Source: Streptomyces griseus
Lineage (GTDB): Bacteria; Actinomycetota; Actinomycetes; Streptomycetales; Streptomycetaceae
Reading direction: 5' to 3'
Length of the DNA: 64,000 nucleotides
Assembly (NCBI RefSeq): GCF_900460065.1
Contig: NZ_UAVD01000057.1
Span: 1-64,000 of the forward strand
Below are positions 39,625 to 48,519 of this stretch, in pieces (within the stretch, counting starts at the first letter, position 1; each line of letters starts with the position of its first letter). Both the position numbers and the translations under genes were made by a program. The notes below the pieces were generated by a model. It made no database searches, was not told the DNA's origin, and was given only the letters and a program-made list of their open reading frames with translations.

Positions 39625-40614
39625 ATGGGTACCGTCGCGCTGGCCGTCACCGACGGCATGCTTCCCTTCGAACTGTCGCTGGCCTGCGAGGTCTTCGGGT
39701 CCCACGCGCCCGCCGGGGCGCGATCCTGGTACCGCCTCTCGCTCTGCGGGCCGGGTGCCGTGCGGGTCGGCCGCTTCCTCGTGGAGCCCGACCGCGGGCT
39801 GACCTCTCTGGCGCGCGCCGACACCGTCATCGTCCCGGGCTGGGCCGACACCGACCGGGACCCGCCGGCCGAGCTCGTCGACGCGGTGCGGACGGCACAC
39901 GAGGCCGGCGCGCGGGTCGCGTCGCTCTGCACCGGAGCCTTCGTGCTGGCCGCCGCGGGCCTCCTGGACGGCGGGAGGGCCACCACCCACTGGGCGCACG
40001 CCCGGGAGCTGGCGGGGCGTCACCCCGGCGTCATGGTCGACCCGGACGTCCTCTACGTGGACAACGGCCGGGTCCTCACGTCCGCCGGCAAGGCCGCCGC
40101 CATGGACCTGTGCCTGCACCTCGTGCGCCTCGACCACGGCTCGTCGGTCGCCAACGCCCTCGCCCGGCGCCTGGTCGTGCCGCCGCACCGGGACGGTGGT
40201 CAGGCCCAGTTCGTGACCGCACCGGTCCCCGCACCGGACAACCATCCGCTCGCCGCCCTGCTTCCCTGGGCGATCGAGCGGCTGGGCCACCCGCTCACGG
40301 TCGAGGACCTGGCACGCCGGGCGGGGATGAGCTCGCGCAACCTCGGCCGGCACTTCCGGTCGGTGACCGGCACCACGCCGCTGCGGTGGCTCCTCGTCCA
40401 ACGAATCCGGCACGCGCAGGAGTTGTTGGAGACCACCGACGACACCGTCGACGCCATCGCGACGGCGACGGGCCTGGGCACCGCCACGACGCTGCGCCGC
40501 CACTTCAACCGCACGGTCGGCGTGCCGCCGGACACCTATCGCCGTACCTTCCGCTCCCGCACCGGACCGGGCCCGGGCACGGGGACCGGGGGAGGGGCCG
40601 GCATCATCCGCTGA
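39625..40614 (+). CDS. GlxA-family AraC regulator (DJ-1/PfpI plus HTH)
   Basis: This 329-residue protein has a DJ-1/PfpI-like N-terminal domain (about 1-185, with the nucleophile-type Cys in ASLCTGAFVLAAAGLLDG) and an AraC double HTH (about 205-315, MSSRNLGRHFRSVTGTTPLRWLLVQR). TACACT (39612-39617) ends 7 nt before the ATG and there is no ribosome site, so the message is probably leaderless. It is divergent from the gene at 39464. Confidence 0.86.
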   Translation: MGTVALAVTDGMLPFELSLACEVFGSHAPAGARSWYRLSLCGPGAVRVGRFLVEPDRGLTSLARADTVIVPGWADTDRDPPAELVDAVRTAHEAGARVASLCTGAFVLAAAGLLDGGRATTHWAHARELAGRHPGVMVDPDVLYVDNGRVLTSAGKAAAMDLCLHLVRLDHGSSVANALARRLVVPPHRDGGQAQFVTAPVPAPDNHPLAALLPWAIERLGHPLTVEDLARRAGMSSRNLGRHFRSVTGTTPLRWLLVQRIRHAQELLETTDDTVDAIATATGLGTATTLRRHFNRTVGVPPDTYRRTFRSRTGPGPGTGTGGGAGIIR

Positions 40615-40670
40615 CTCCGTCCGGACTCCCGTGACTTCCCGGGTGCCGGACCTCCGCAGCCAGTGGCGGG

Positions 40671-41162
40671 TCAGTCCTCCGTGCAGCTGAAGTCCTGCGG
40701 GGAGGTCCGCAGTTTGCCCAGCAGTCGGCGCAGCGTGGACCGGTCGCGCTCGGACAGGTCGGTGAAGAGTTCGTCCTCCACGGTGTCGAGCGCCGTGTCG
40801 GAGGTGCGGAGCTGTGAGGTGCCGCGCGGTGTGATCTCGACGATGTGGCGGCGCCGGTCGGCGGTGTCACGACGACGGCGTACGAGATCGTCGGCCTCGA
40901 GATCGTTGAGGAGGGCCACGAGGACGCTGGGGTCGACGTCGAGCCGCTCGATGAGCGCCTTCTGCGTGACCGGCCCGTCGGCGAGCTGCAGGAGGGTCAT
41001 CATGTGCCGCGGGGTGAGCCCGGTGGCCGCGAGCGCCTTGTGGATGAGGGTCTGCGTCGCGTTGCCGTGGTAGGCGAGCAGGAATCCGAGGCGGTAGCCC
41101 GGATCGCCGGGAGACGTCGAAGGCCCCGCCGATGGCTGGGCGGCCCTGTCCTGAGCTGACAT
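40671..41162 (-). CDS. MarR-family regulator, divergent from DoxX gene
   Basis: This 163-residue MarR protein has a winged helix (VTQKALIERLDVDPSVLVALLNDLEADDLVRRRRDTADRR, about 73-112). A proline/serine-rich tail precedes the fold. TACCGT ends 6 nt before the ATG. It is divergent from the DoxX-like gene at 41261 with AT-rich, partly palindromic DNA between, so it probably represses that gene. Confidence 0.84.
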   Translation of the reverse strand: MSAQDRAAQPSAGPSTSPGDPGYRLGFLLAYHGNATQTLIHKALAATGLTPRHMMTLLQLADGPVTQKALIERLDVDPSVLVALLNDLEADDLVRRRRDTADRRRHIVEITPRGTSQLRTSDTALDTVEDELFTDLSERDRSTLRRLLGKLRTSPQDFSCTED

Positions 41163-41236
41163 TCCACCACGGTATCAGGACGCACATTGTGGAACTCTTA
41201 AAATTGTTTATAGTCATCAACGATCTAGCCATTCGC

Positions 41237-41248
41237 ATCATTGATGAT
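41237..41248. promoter_or_regulatory. Palindrome ATCAT-TG-ATGAT before doxX
   Basis: 5-bp arms 13 nt upstream of the DoxX start within an AT-rich 98-bp region that is divergent to the MarR gene. Candidate MarR operator. Confidence 0.4.
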
Positions 41249-41260
41249 CCCGAGGTAACC

Positions 41261-41608
41261 ATGTTCATCGCCTACGCCGTCGTCGGCGTCCTTCTCGCCT
41301 TCGCGCTCGGCGCCTCCGCCGCGCTGACGTTCACACGCAACGAGGCCGTCACGGCCTCCATGGGCAAGGTGGGCGTCCCCGGCACCTGGTTCCCCTGGCT
41401 GGCCTCGCTCAAGGCGGCCGGCGCCCTCGGCCTGCTGATCGGCCTCGGCGTGCCGCTGATCGGATCCGCCGCCGCCGTCGGCGTCGTCCTCTACTTCGTC
41501 GGGGCCGTCGTCACCCACCTGCGCGTCAAGGACTACGAGATCGCGCCGCCCGTGGTGCTCGCCCTGCTGGCCGCCGCCGCACTGGTCCTGCGCGTACTGT
41601 CGGCCTGA
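41261..41608 (+). CDS. DoxX-like membrane protein
   Basis: This 115-residue protein has four membrane segments. The conserved DoxX-like GTWFPWLASLKAAGALGLLIGLGVPLIG is at about residues 42-70. DoxX-family proteins work in quinone-linked or thiosulfate/redox-stress complexes; the small actinobacterial members are uncharacterised. GAGG precedes the ATG. It is probably controlled by the divergent MarR, as in many MarR-DoxX pairs. Confidence 0.82.
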   Translation: MFIAYAVVGVLLAFALGASAALTFTRNEAVTASMGKVGVPGTWFPWLASLKAAGALGLLIGLGVPLIGSAAAVGVVLYFVGAVVTHLRVKDYEIAPPVVLALLAAAALVLRVLSA

Positions 41609-41654
41609 ACGCCCCGACCTCCGCCGGGCCCCGGGCGGCAGGTGGCACCGGCCG

Positions 41655-41677
41655 GCTGACATCGAGCGGATGTCAGC
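41655..41677. promoter_or_regulatory. Perfect 9-bp palindrome upstream of DUF998 gene
   Basis: GCTGACATC (41655-41663) and GATGTCAGC (41669-41677) around 5 bp. It could be an operator about 35-55 nt upstream of the DUF998 start or a terminator for doxX. Confidence 0.45.
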
Positions 41678-41710
41678 AGCAGGCGAGATGCACGCATTTA
41701 TGCTGACTCG

Positions 41711-42295
41711 ATGCGATCTGCTCCCTGGTGGGCCTTGGTCTCCTCCGGATGCGCCCCCGTCCTGCTGGTCGGCTCCTGGATGATTGCGCAGACGCGCCAG
41801 GGCCCCGAGTACGACCCCGCGAGGCAGACCCTGAGCGTGCTGGCCTCCTACGGCGCCACCAGCTACTGGCTGATGACGGGGATGCTGCTGGTGCTGGGGT
41901 CGTGCTACGTGCTGACCGCGCACGCGCTCCGCCCCGCGGCACCCGCCGGTCGGGTGGCCCTGGCCGGCGGCGGACTGTGCGCACTGGCCCTGACGCTGGT
42001 GCCCGCCCCGAGCAGCGGCGGGGCGTTGGAGCACGGGGCCGTGTCCACCGTGGGCCTCGTCCTGCTGGCGGTGTGGCCTCCCCTGGCCGCCGTCCGGGAC
42101 CGGAGGCCGGTCCCGTGGGGGCTGAGGCTCGACGTGTCGCTCGCCGCGAGCGCCTTGATGGGCGCGAGCGCTCTGTGGTTCCTGGCGGAGCTGCAGAGCG
42201 CGGGGGCGCCCGGCGTCGCCGAGCGGGTCGTGACGTTCGTCCAGGCGCTGTGGCCGTTCCTGGTGGTCGTCTCCTGCCGCAGGGCCGCTGCCTGA
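41711..42295 (+). CDS. DUF998 membrane protein
   Basis: This 194-residue protein has six predicted membrane segments and the DUF998 opening pattern (ALVSSGCAPVLLVGSW, then YDPARQTLSVLASYGATSYWLMTGMLLVLG). Function of the family is unknown. TATGCT (41699-41704) ends 6 nt before the ATG, suggesting a leaderless transcript separate from doxX. Confidence 0.8.
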   Translation: MRSAPWWALVSSGCAPVLLVGSWMIAQTRQGPEYDPARQTLSVLASYGATSYWLMTGMLLVLGSCYVLTAHALRPAAPAGRVALAGGGLCALALTLVPAPSSGGALEHGAVSTVGLVLLAVWPPLAAVRDRRPVPWGLRLDVSLAASALMGASALWFLAELQSAGAPGVAERVVTFVQALWPFLVVVSCRRAAA

Positions 42296-42436
42296 CGGAC
42301 CCGGGAGCCCGAAGACGCGTGGTGGGACAGGCGCCGAGCCCCGCCCGTGACGCCCCGCAGCCAGGCGTCGAGAGCCGCGTAGTCGCCGTCGGCCGGATCT
42401 TGCCGGGGGGCGACGGGAGCACCCGAGCGGACGGGA

Positions 42437-42467
42437 CCGGGGTGGCAGCCGTTCGCCGTCACCCCGG
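42437..42467. terminator. Terminator hairpin between convergent genes
   Basis: CCGGGGTG (42437-42444) and CACCCCGG (42460-42467), perfect arms with a 15-nt loop. Confidence 0.5.
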
Positions 42468-42508
42468 AACCGTTTCGTCGGCCCGGCCGCCGTACCGCGG
42501 ATGAGTCG

Positions 42509-45505
42509 TTAGGTGAGCGGCTCGACCCACACGTTGCGGTAGCGGACCTTGCTCCCGTGGTCCTGGAGTTTGATCGCCCCGGCGGTCGGACCCTCGGCCG
42601 CTCCGCCGCCCGTCGGGCCGTCGACGGCCACGTCGTCGTGGACGGTGACGCCGTTCCACACGACGGTGACCCGGGCGTCCTCCGTCTTCGCGCCCGAGGC
42701 GTCGAAGCGGGCGGCGCGGAAGGTGATGTCGTACGTCTGCCAGGTCTCCGGGGCCGTCGCGGCGTTCACGTCCGGGGCCTTCTTGGTGTAGATGGCCCCG
42801 GCCTCGTTGTCGGCGAGCGTCGTGTCACCGTACGAGTCGAGGATCTGCACCTCGTAGCGATCCTGCAGATACACGCCGCTGTTGGCGCGGTCCTGGCCGG
42901 TCACGTCCGGCGGAAGGTTCGGCAGCCGGAACTCGACGTGCGCACGGAAGTCCTGGAAGCCCTGCTTGGTGCGCAGGTCCCCGCCGGCGACCTCCATCTC
43001 CCCGCCGCTCACCGGCCATTCGGGAGCCCGCCCGTCCGGATGCTGCCAGGCCGCCTGGTCCGTGCCGTCGAAAAGCTGCACGCGGGCGCCCTGCGGATGG
43101 ACGGTGATCATGTCCAGGTTCACATGGCCGGTGTCGCCGCTGTCGTAGGAGTAGCTGATCGTGTTGCGGCCCTCGCGCAGCTCCAGCTGTTCCGTGCCCG
43201 TCGACCAGGTCTTCCAGTCCGTGGTGGAGAGCAGCTTGGTCTGGCGCACCTTCTCCCCGTTCACGTGGACGCTCACCGTCTTCGTGCCGGGCGCGGGGTT
43301 CGGCCCGTTGGAGTAGCGCAGACCCACGTCGTGGGTACCGGCCTCGCCGGCTTCCACGTCGAAGGTGACCGCCGCTCCCTCGTTGCCGAAGTTGTCGACG
43401 AAGCCGCCGCCCGAGTAGCCCGCGTGCTCGGTGTCGAAGCCCGCACCCCCGGTGAGGGTGGCCTCCTCCGCCTCGTACCGGGTGGCCGGGGGCTGGTCGC
43501 CGGGCAGCGAGTTGAGGGTGTACCAGGCCTCCGTGCTCCACAGCTCGGTGCCGTCGGCGGAGCTGAAGGGGCGTGGCGAGCGGAGGTGGACGACCCGGTT
43601 CGCCTTGAGCCCGGGAATGGTCAGTGTGACCTTCCTGCCGTCCTCGGAGAGCGTGGCCGCGCTGACCCCGAGGGCCTCCTCATCGATCTTCGGCCCCCCG
43701 TAGGCGGGCGTCGGGGCGTACGTCCACTGCTCGACCCGGTAGCTCTCGGCCAGCTTCGCGGCCGTCTCCTCGGAGATCGGCTCGGTGTACTCCAGTTCGA
43801 AACCGCCCGGTTCGGCGCGCATCGCCAGGATGTCGAAGGCCTTGTCCCCGCTCGGCGACAGCTTCTGGAGCCCGTAGGTCAGCTTGCCCTCCTGGCCCCA
43901 GTTGCCGCCCGCGCCCAGGCCGCCGGCGTAGATCGCGCCGTCCGGCCCCAGGCTGATCCGGTTGACACCGGCTTCGAGGCCCTGGGTGAAGCGGAACACC
44001 GCACCCTGGTACTCGCCGTCGACCTTCTCCAGGTACGCGCGCTGGATGCCGCCGTACGTGACGTCCCCGAACAGCATCTGCCCGGCGAACCGCCCCTCGG
44101 TCAACTGAAGGGGAGTGCTGGGGGAGTTGGCTATCTCGTTCTGCGGCAGCCACAGCACCGGTTTGGTGACCGGCCTGTCGTCGAAGGGCCCGGAGGGGTT
44201 GGTGTAGTGGTTGAAGAAGCGGTCCTGCTTGATGTGGAGCAGCTTCGAGGAGGGCAGCCAGCCGCCCTGGTTGTCGAGGACGAACATGTCCCCCTCGGGG
44301 CCCCAGCCGATGCCGTTGGGCGTACGTAGACCACCGGTGATGTGGTCGACCTCGCCGGTCTCCTTGTTCACCTTGATGGTCGAACCCCGGCCGGGCGCCG
44401 GCTGCGGATCGGTGGTCGCCCCGCCCAGGTCGATCGCCACGGACAGGTTCAGGTAGAAGTACCCGTCCCGGTAGAGCAGACCGAAGGCGAACTCGTGGAA
44501 GTTCCCGCCGTACGGCCAGGTCGCCACGGTCCGGCGCTCGTCGGTCACGTCGTCGCCGTCGGTGTCGGTCAGCTCGGTGAGCTCGTGTTTCTGGGACACG
44601 TACAGCTTGCCGTCGACCGCCTTGACGCCCATCGGCTCCTTAAGCCCCTCGGCGACCTTCTTGGCGGTCACCTCGTCGGGGCCGGTGTCGCCCCGGACGT
44701 TGTCGAGGAGGTAGAGCTCCCCGGTCGTGTTGTCGGTGCCGCCCCAGGTGGTCACGGCGAGCCGGCCGTCGGGCAGCCAGTCCATCGCGGTGACCTGCGG
44801 CTCGAAGCCCGCCGGCCGCAGATCGGTGAGCGCGTAGTCCGGGTGCGTCCCGGACAGCGGCAGCCCGTCGCCGGGGGAGTCGAGAGCGCCCTCGCACTCC
44901 TTCCTGCCCGGTGCCGTCACCCGTACGACGTCGGCGTCGGTGCTCAGCACGGAGTTCGGCACGACGGTGAAGTCGCCCGCGCCCGGCGGCTTCCATTCGA
45001 GCGTGACCTGCTGGCCGCCGGTGCGGTCGAAGTGGTCGATCCGCAAGGCGTGATGACCGGCCGTCAGCTCGGTCGAGCCGTCCTTGGGCTCGGCTCCGTG
45101 CAGCCCGTCGTGATCGATGACGGTGGAGCCGTCGATCCGAAGGCGCGAACCGTCGTCGCTGGTCAGGCGGAAGGCGTACGCGCCGTCGTCGGGAACGGTG
45201 AGGTTGGCCGTGACCTGGGAGACGAAGTGATCGCCGAAGCCGAAGTCGTCCGGCGAGCTCCAGTCGATGCCCGGCATCAACTTGTCGACGTTCGGGGTCT
45301 GTCCGGCCTTGATGTCGCAGAGCTCGCTGAGGGGGACCTGTACGTCGAAGACGCGCAGGGTGACGCCCGGCTCCTGCGGCGGGAGTTCGTCCCGCGGTGC
45401 CGGCGCGGCGGCGGCCGGCGCGGCGGAGAAGGCGCCGACGAGAAACGTGGAGACCAGCAGACCGGTGAGATGTCTGCGGCAACGGTGGAGCGGCCGTGGA
45501 TGCAT
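42509..45505 (-). CDS. Large secreted PA14 / propeller / CBM / DUF1080 protein
   Basis: This 998-residue exported protein has a signal peptide (about 1-34, ending PAAAA|PAPR). A PA14-like domain follows (about 48-190, FGDHFVSQVTANLTVPDDGAYAFRLTSDDGSRLRIDG). A PQQ-sugar-dehydrogenase-like beta-propeller spans about 225-560, with a trailing beta domain to 665. A CBM35/CBM6-like module is at about 677-800 (YEAEEATLTGGAGFDTEHAGYSGGGFV). A C-terminal DUF1080 (3-keto-disaccharide hydrolase-like concanavalin fold) occupies about 812-998. It probably binds and modifies a polysaccharide outside the cell. ATG start; no obvious partner gene adjoins. Confidence 0.78.
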   Translation of the reverse strand: MHPRPLHRCRRHLTGLLVSTFLVGAFSAAPAAAAPAPRDELPPQEPGVTLRVFDVQVPLSELCDIKAGQTPNVDKLMPGIDWSSPDDFGFGDHFVSQVTANLTVPDDGAYAFRLTSDDGSRLRIDGSTVIDHDGLHGAEPKDGSTELTAGHHALRIDHFDRTGGQQVTLEWKPPGAGDFTVVPNSVLSTDADVVRVTAPGRKECEGALDSPGDGLPLSGTHPDYALTDLRPAGFEPQVTAMDWLPDGRLAVTTWGGTDNTTGELYLLDNVRGDTGPDEVTAKKVAEGLKEPMGVKAVDGKLYVSQKHELTELTDTDGDDVTDERRTVATWPYGGNFHEFAFGLLYRDGYFYLNLSVAIDLGGATTDPQPAPGRGSTIKVNKETGEVDHITGGLRTPNGIGWGPEGDMFVLDNQGGWLPSSKLLHIKQDRFFNHYTNPSGPFDDRPVTKPVLWLPQNEIANSPSTPLQLTEGRFAGQMLFGDVTYGGIQRAYLEKVDGEYQGAVFRFTQGLEAGVNRISLGPDGAIYAGGLGAGGNWGQEGKLTYGLQKLSPSGDKAFDILAMRAEPGGFELEYTEPISEETAAKLAESYRVEQWTYAPTPAYGGPKIDEEALGVSAATLSEDGRKVTLTIPGLKANRVVHLRSPRPFSSADGTELWSTEAWYTLNSLPGDQPPATRYEAEEATLTGGAGFDTEHAGYSGGGFVDNFGNEGAAVTFDVEAGEAGTHDVGLRYSNGPNPAPGTKTVSVHVNGEKVRQTKLLSTTDWKTWSTGTEQLELREGRNTISYSYDSGDTGHVNLDMITVHPQGARVQLFDGTDQAAWQHPDGRAPEWPVSGGEMEVAGGDLRTKQGFQDFRAHVEFRLPNLPPDVTGQDRANSGVYLQDRYEVQILDSYGDTTLADNEAGAIYTKKAPDVNAATAPETWQTYDITFRAARFDASGAKTEDARVTVVWNGVTVHDDVAVDGPTGGGAAEGPTAGAIKLQDHGSKVRYRNVWVEPLT

Positions 45506-45914
45506 TCTTCCTCCTGGCCCCTCGCGGCGAGGGGCGCGTCGCGGCGGTGGGTGGGGCCACCCGGCGCCCGGGGGTGAACGTTCGGCTCGTGCGGTGGCAG
45601 CGCTTCGCCCGGACAGGGCTCCGGTGGCTGCGCCGAGAACAGTAGGAGGCTTCTATCGGCGGCGTCCATACTTCGTCACCACAGTGTTCAAAGTTCGCAG
45701 TTGTTGATGCAAAGTCGCCAAACCCCTTGCTGTGCAAGGAATCTGGCAGGCTGTCAGTTCGGATCGGGGCGTGGGTGCGCACCTTCGGGAGGTGCTCTCG
45801 GGCGCGCCGATGGAACGGGCGCCGGGCGTCCGCTCCATCAAAGGCCGGTCATCGAAAGGCCGGTCATCGAAGGTGAGACGTCGAAGATGGCTCGACGGCG
45901 GGGCGAAAGGGGTG
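45506..45914. other. Gene-free upstream region with short repeats
   Basis: No convincing gene. On the reverse strand ACTTTG occurs twice 21 nt apart (around 45688-45715), a possible regulator site for the propeller gene. A 15-bp unit containing AAAGGCCGGTC repeats at 45837-45865 with a partial third copy. Confidence 0.5.
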
Positions 45915-46571
45915 CTACCGGCCCTCGCGGCCCGCGGCGGAGGCGAATCCCAGCCATGTATGGCGGTTGCCCCACCAGCACCAGCCGACCTTGGGGGCGT
46001 TGCGCCGCTCCTTGCCGTCCCGCCCGGTGCCGTTGCTGATCCAGAGCGCCGGGGTACGCGCGTCCAGGGCGCCGTCCGCCTTGCGCAGCCGGGACCCGAT
46101 GGTCATGAAGCAGAGGTTGCGCTCAAGCACCGCCGGCTGTTGCAGGACCCAGTGGATTCCCTCGGTGAGCACCAAGGGGGTGCGGCCCTCCTCGGTGAGG
46201 GCGGGCAACGCCTCCTCCGGGCTCCAGTTGGCCATGTGGTCGCCGCGGTCGAGCCCGGCGACGAAGTAGAGCGGCGCGTCGGGGAGGTCGAGCGCGGAGG
46301 GGGCGAACCGGTCGACGTCGGGCATGTCGACGACGACGAAGCCGGGCTTGCCGTCGCGGAGGAGCAGCGGCGCGAGGGCGGAGGCGGGGGCGCGGTCCGG
46401 ATGGACGGCGAGCAGAACGTCACGGCCCCGGCCGGCCGTTGCGGCGAACGCGCGGACGTCCTCGGCGGGAATCCCCGCGATCTCGTGGACCCCGAGCCCG
46501 ATCAGGCGCTCCGCCTGATCGGAGGGCGACGGAAGCGGGTGCACGGTGCCGGCAGTGGAAGGATCGGGCAA
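45915..46571 (-). CDS. DUF5701-like protein
   Basis: This 218-residue protein has VDMPDVDRFAPSALDLPDAPLYFVAGLDRGDHMANWSPEEALP at about residues 82-125 and a tryptophan-rich end (GWCWWGNRHTWLGFASA). It matches my memory of the uncharacterised actinobacterial DUF5701 family. The start is TTG at 46571, supported by GAGGAA 6 nt upstream. It stands alone; no function can be given. Confidence 0.65.
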   Translation of the reverse strand: MPDPSTAGTVHPLPSPSDQAERLIGLGVHEIAGIPAEDVRAFAATAGRGRDVLLAVHPDRAPASALAPLLLRDGKPGFVVVDMPDVDRFAPSALDLPDAPLYFVAGLDRGDHMANWSPEEALPALTEEGRTPLVLTEGIHWVLQQPAVLERNLCFMTIGSRLRKADGALDARTPALWISNGTGRDGKERRNAPKVGWCWWGNRHTWLGFASAAGREGR

Positions 46572-46692
46572 GGCTGTTCCTCGGATTCACGGTTGGCGGT
46601 AGTGGGCCGGAAGTCGAAACGAGGGAGCTCACCGAAGTGTTCCCGATGCGACCACCCCCTTCCGGCCCGCCGACGGCCCGGCTTTCGCCGTG

Positions 46693-46746
46693 CCCGTTCC
46701 ACACGTCGGCGCCGCCTCCGCCGCTCCCGTTCCACACGCCGGCGCC
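46693..46746. repeat. 33-bp-period direct repeat
   Basis: CCCGTTCCACACGTCGGCGC (46693-46712) recurs at 46726-46745 with one mismatch, upstream of the DUF5701 gene and just after the end of the 46775 gene. Confidence 0.5.
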
Positions 46747-46774
46747 CCCCGCCCCCACACCGCTCTCGTCTCCC

Positions 46775-48250
46775 CTACGCGCCCGGTTCCGCAGGGCAGG
46801 CCTGGTCCCGCGCCGGGCGCTGCCCGGTGGTGAGGAACGCCGTCGCCGCGTCGTTCGCGCAGGTGTTGCCGCCGAACGGGTAGACCCCGTGCCCGCCCTG
46901 GTCGGCCGTCACCAGCGTGGCCCGCTGGCCGAACGCCCGTCGCAGCTCCCGGGCGCCGGTCAGCGGCGTCCCCGGGTCGCGTTCGTTCTGCACCATGAGC
47001 ACGTTCGACGGACCCCGGTCACCGATCCGCACCGGCGGCTCGGCCCGCTCCGTCGGCCAGAAGGCACACGGTCCGATCCCGGCCGTGGAAGCCCCGATCA
47101 TCGGATACCTCAGCCGGTCGACGGCGACGTTGCGCTGATACTCCCGGACCGTCCTCGGCCAGCGCGAGTCATTGCAGATCACGTAATGGCGCGCGGCCAG
47201 GAGGTTCTCCAGGTTCGCGGGCAGCGGCGGAGAGGGCGGCAGCGCTGTGTCCCTGTCGATCGCCCGCCACAGCTCCGCCAGGCCGGGCATCAGAGCATCC
47301 GCGTAGAGGCGTTCGAACGTGACGCCGCGGAACGCGGTCCCGTCGATGCCCCGGACCGGCTTCTCGTCCAGCCGCTTGGCGAGTTCGAAGAACTTCGCGG
47401 TCACCTGTTCGGGCGTGGACCCCAGACCGTACCCGGGGTGCGCTGCCGCGAACGCCGCGAAGTCCGGGAACCGGTCCTCCAGCCCGCGACCGAACGACCG
47501 CATGGCGGTGACGTCGTAGCCGCCGGGGCCCAGATTGCTGTCGAGGACGACCCGGTCGCCGCGGTTCGGGAACATCGTCGCGTACACCGCACCGAGCTGG
47601 GTGCCGTAGGAGTGACCGAGGTACGAGAGCTTCGGCTCACCCAGCGCCGCACGGAGCCGGTCCATGTCGCGCGCGGTGTTCGCGGTGGTGATGTGCGGCA
47701 GTGCCGACGCCGTGCGCGAGGCAGCGCACTGCTTCGCGACGGTCCGCGCGTACCTTGCCTCCCGCGCGACGTCGGCCGGGGTGTGCGCGTAGGGGGCGAA
47801 GTTCCCGCGGTACTGCTGCTCCCGCGTCAGATCGCAGGTCACGGGCGCGCTCCGGCCGACGCCACGGGGGTCGAAGCCGATCACGTCGTAGGAGTCCAGC
47901 ACCTCCCGCGGCAGCCCCGCGCCGGCCAGAACCGCCGGATACTCCAGCCCCGCGCCCCCGGGACCGCCCGGATTCGTCACCAGTACGCCCCGGCGTTGCG
48001 ACGGGTTCTCGCTCGCCAGCCGGGAGATCGCGATCCCGATCCGGCGGCCCTCCGGGCGCCGGTGGTCCAGCGGCACGTCGAGCGTCGAGCACTCCAGCCC
48101 GGGGGCGGTGACGTCCTCGGGGCACGGGCCCCACCGCACGGGGCCGGGACCCACCCGCGCGCTGTCCGGAACCGCAGCGGACGCTCCGGGCACCGCGACC
48201 GCCACCGCCATGACGCCGACGGCGAGAGCGAGGGACAAGGATGTACGCAT
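46775..48250 (-). CDS. Secreted tripeptidyl-aminopeptidase-like alpha/beta hydrolase
   Basis: This 491-residue exported hydrolase has a signal peptide (about 1-26, ending GASA|AVPD). The N-terminal PVRWGPCPEDVTAPGLECSTLDVPLD, the VTNPGGPGGAGLEY oxyanion loop, nucleophile elbow YLGHSYGTQLG and the C-terminal TAP-like domain with ADQGGHGVYPFGG (catalytic His) define the Streptomyces SlpD/Tap mycelial peptidase family. It removes N-terminal peptides or amino acids outside the cell. AGGAGG precedes the ATG. The two-component system at 48520 is divergent and may control it. Confidence 0.86.
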   Translation of the reverse strand: MRTSLSLALAVGVMAVAVAVPGASAAVPDSARVGPGPVRWGPCPEDVTAPGLECSTLDVPLDHRRPEGRRIGIAISRLASENPSQRRGVLVTNPGGPGGAGLEYPAVLAGAGLPREVLDSYDVIGFDPRGVGRSAPVTCDLTREQQYRGNFAPYAHTPADVAREARYARTVAKQCAASRTASALPHITTANTARDMDRLRAALGEPKLSYLGHSYGTQLGAVYATMFPNRGDRVVLDSNLGPGGYDVTAMRSFGRGLEDRFPDFAAFAAAHPGYGLGSTPEQVTAKFFELAKRLDEKPVRGIDGTAFRGVTFERLYADALMPGLAELWRAIDRDTALPPSPPLPANLENLLAARHYVICNDSRWPRTVREYQRNVAVDRLRYPMIGASTAGIGPCAFWPTERAEPPVRIGDRGPSNVLMVQNERDPGTPLTGARELRRAFGQRATLVTADQGGHGVYPFGGNTCANDAATAFLTTGQRPARDQACPAEPGA

Positions 48251-48519
48251 CTGACGTCCTCCTGGAGAAGGGGCGCGCGGGGCGCCGGGAACACCGGCGG
48301 CGGAGCCTCGGCCGCCGGTTGTGTGACGTGGTCGTACCGGCCGCCTCCACGCTCGGGGCCGCTGTCCGGACGAGTCTGTGCGCGCGGGCCGGGGCGGCAC
48401 ATCGGTCCGGCGGCCCGAAGCCGCGCCGACCACGGGCGAGCCGCGGCTACGACTCCGGTCGATGCCGTCTCCGCCCCCGGGACGACTCGACGCCCGTACG
48501 GCATCGCGACAATGAACGG

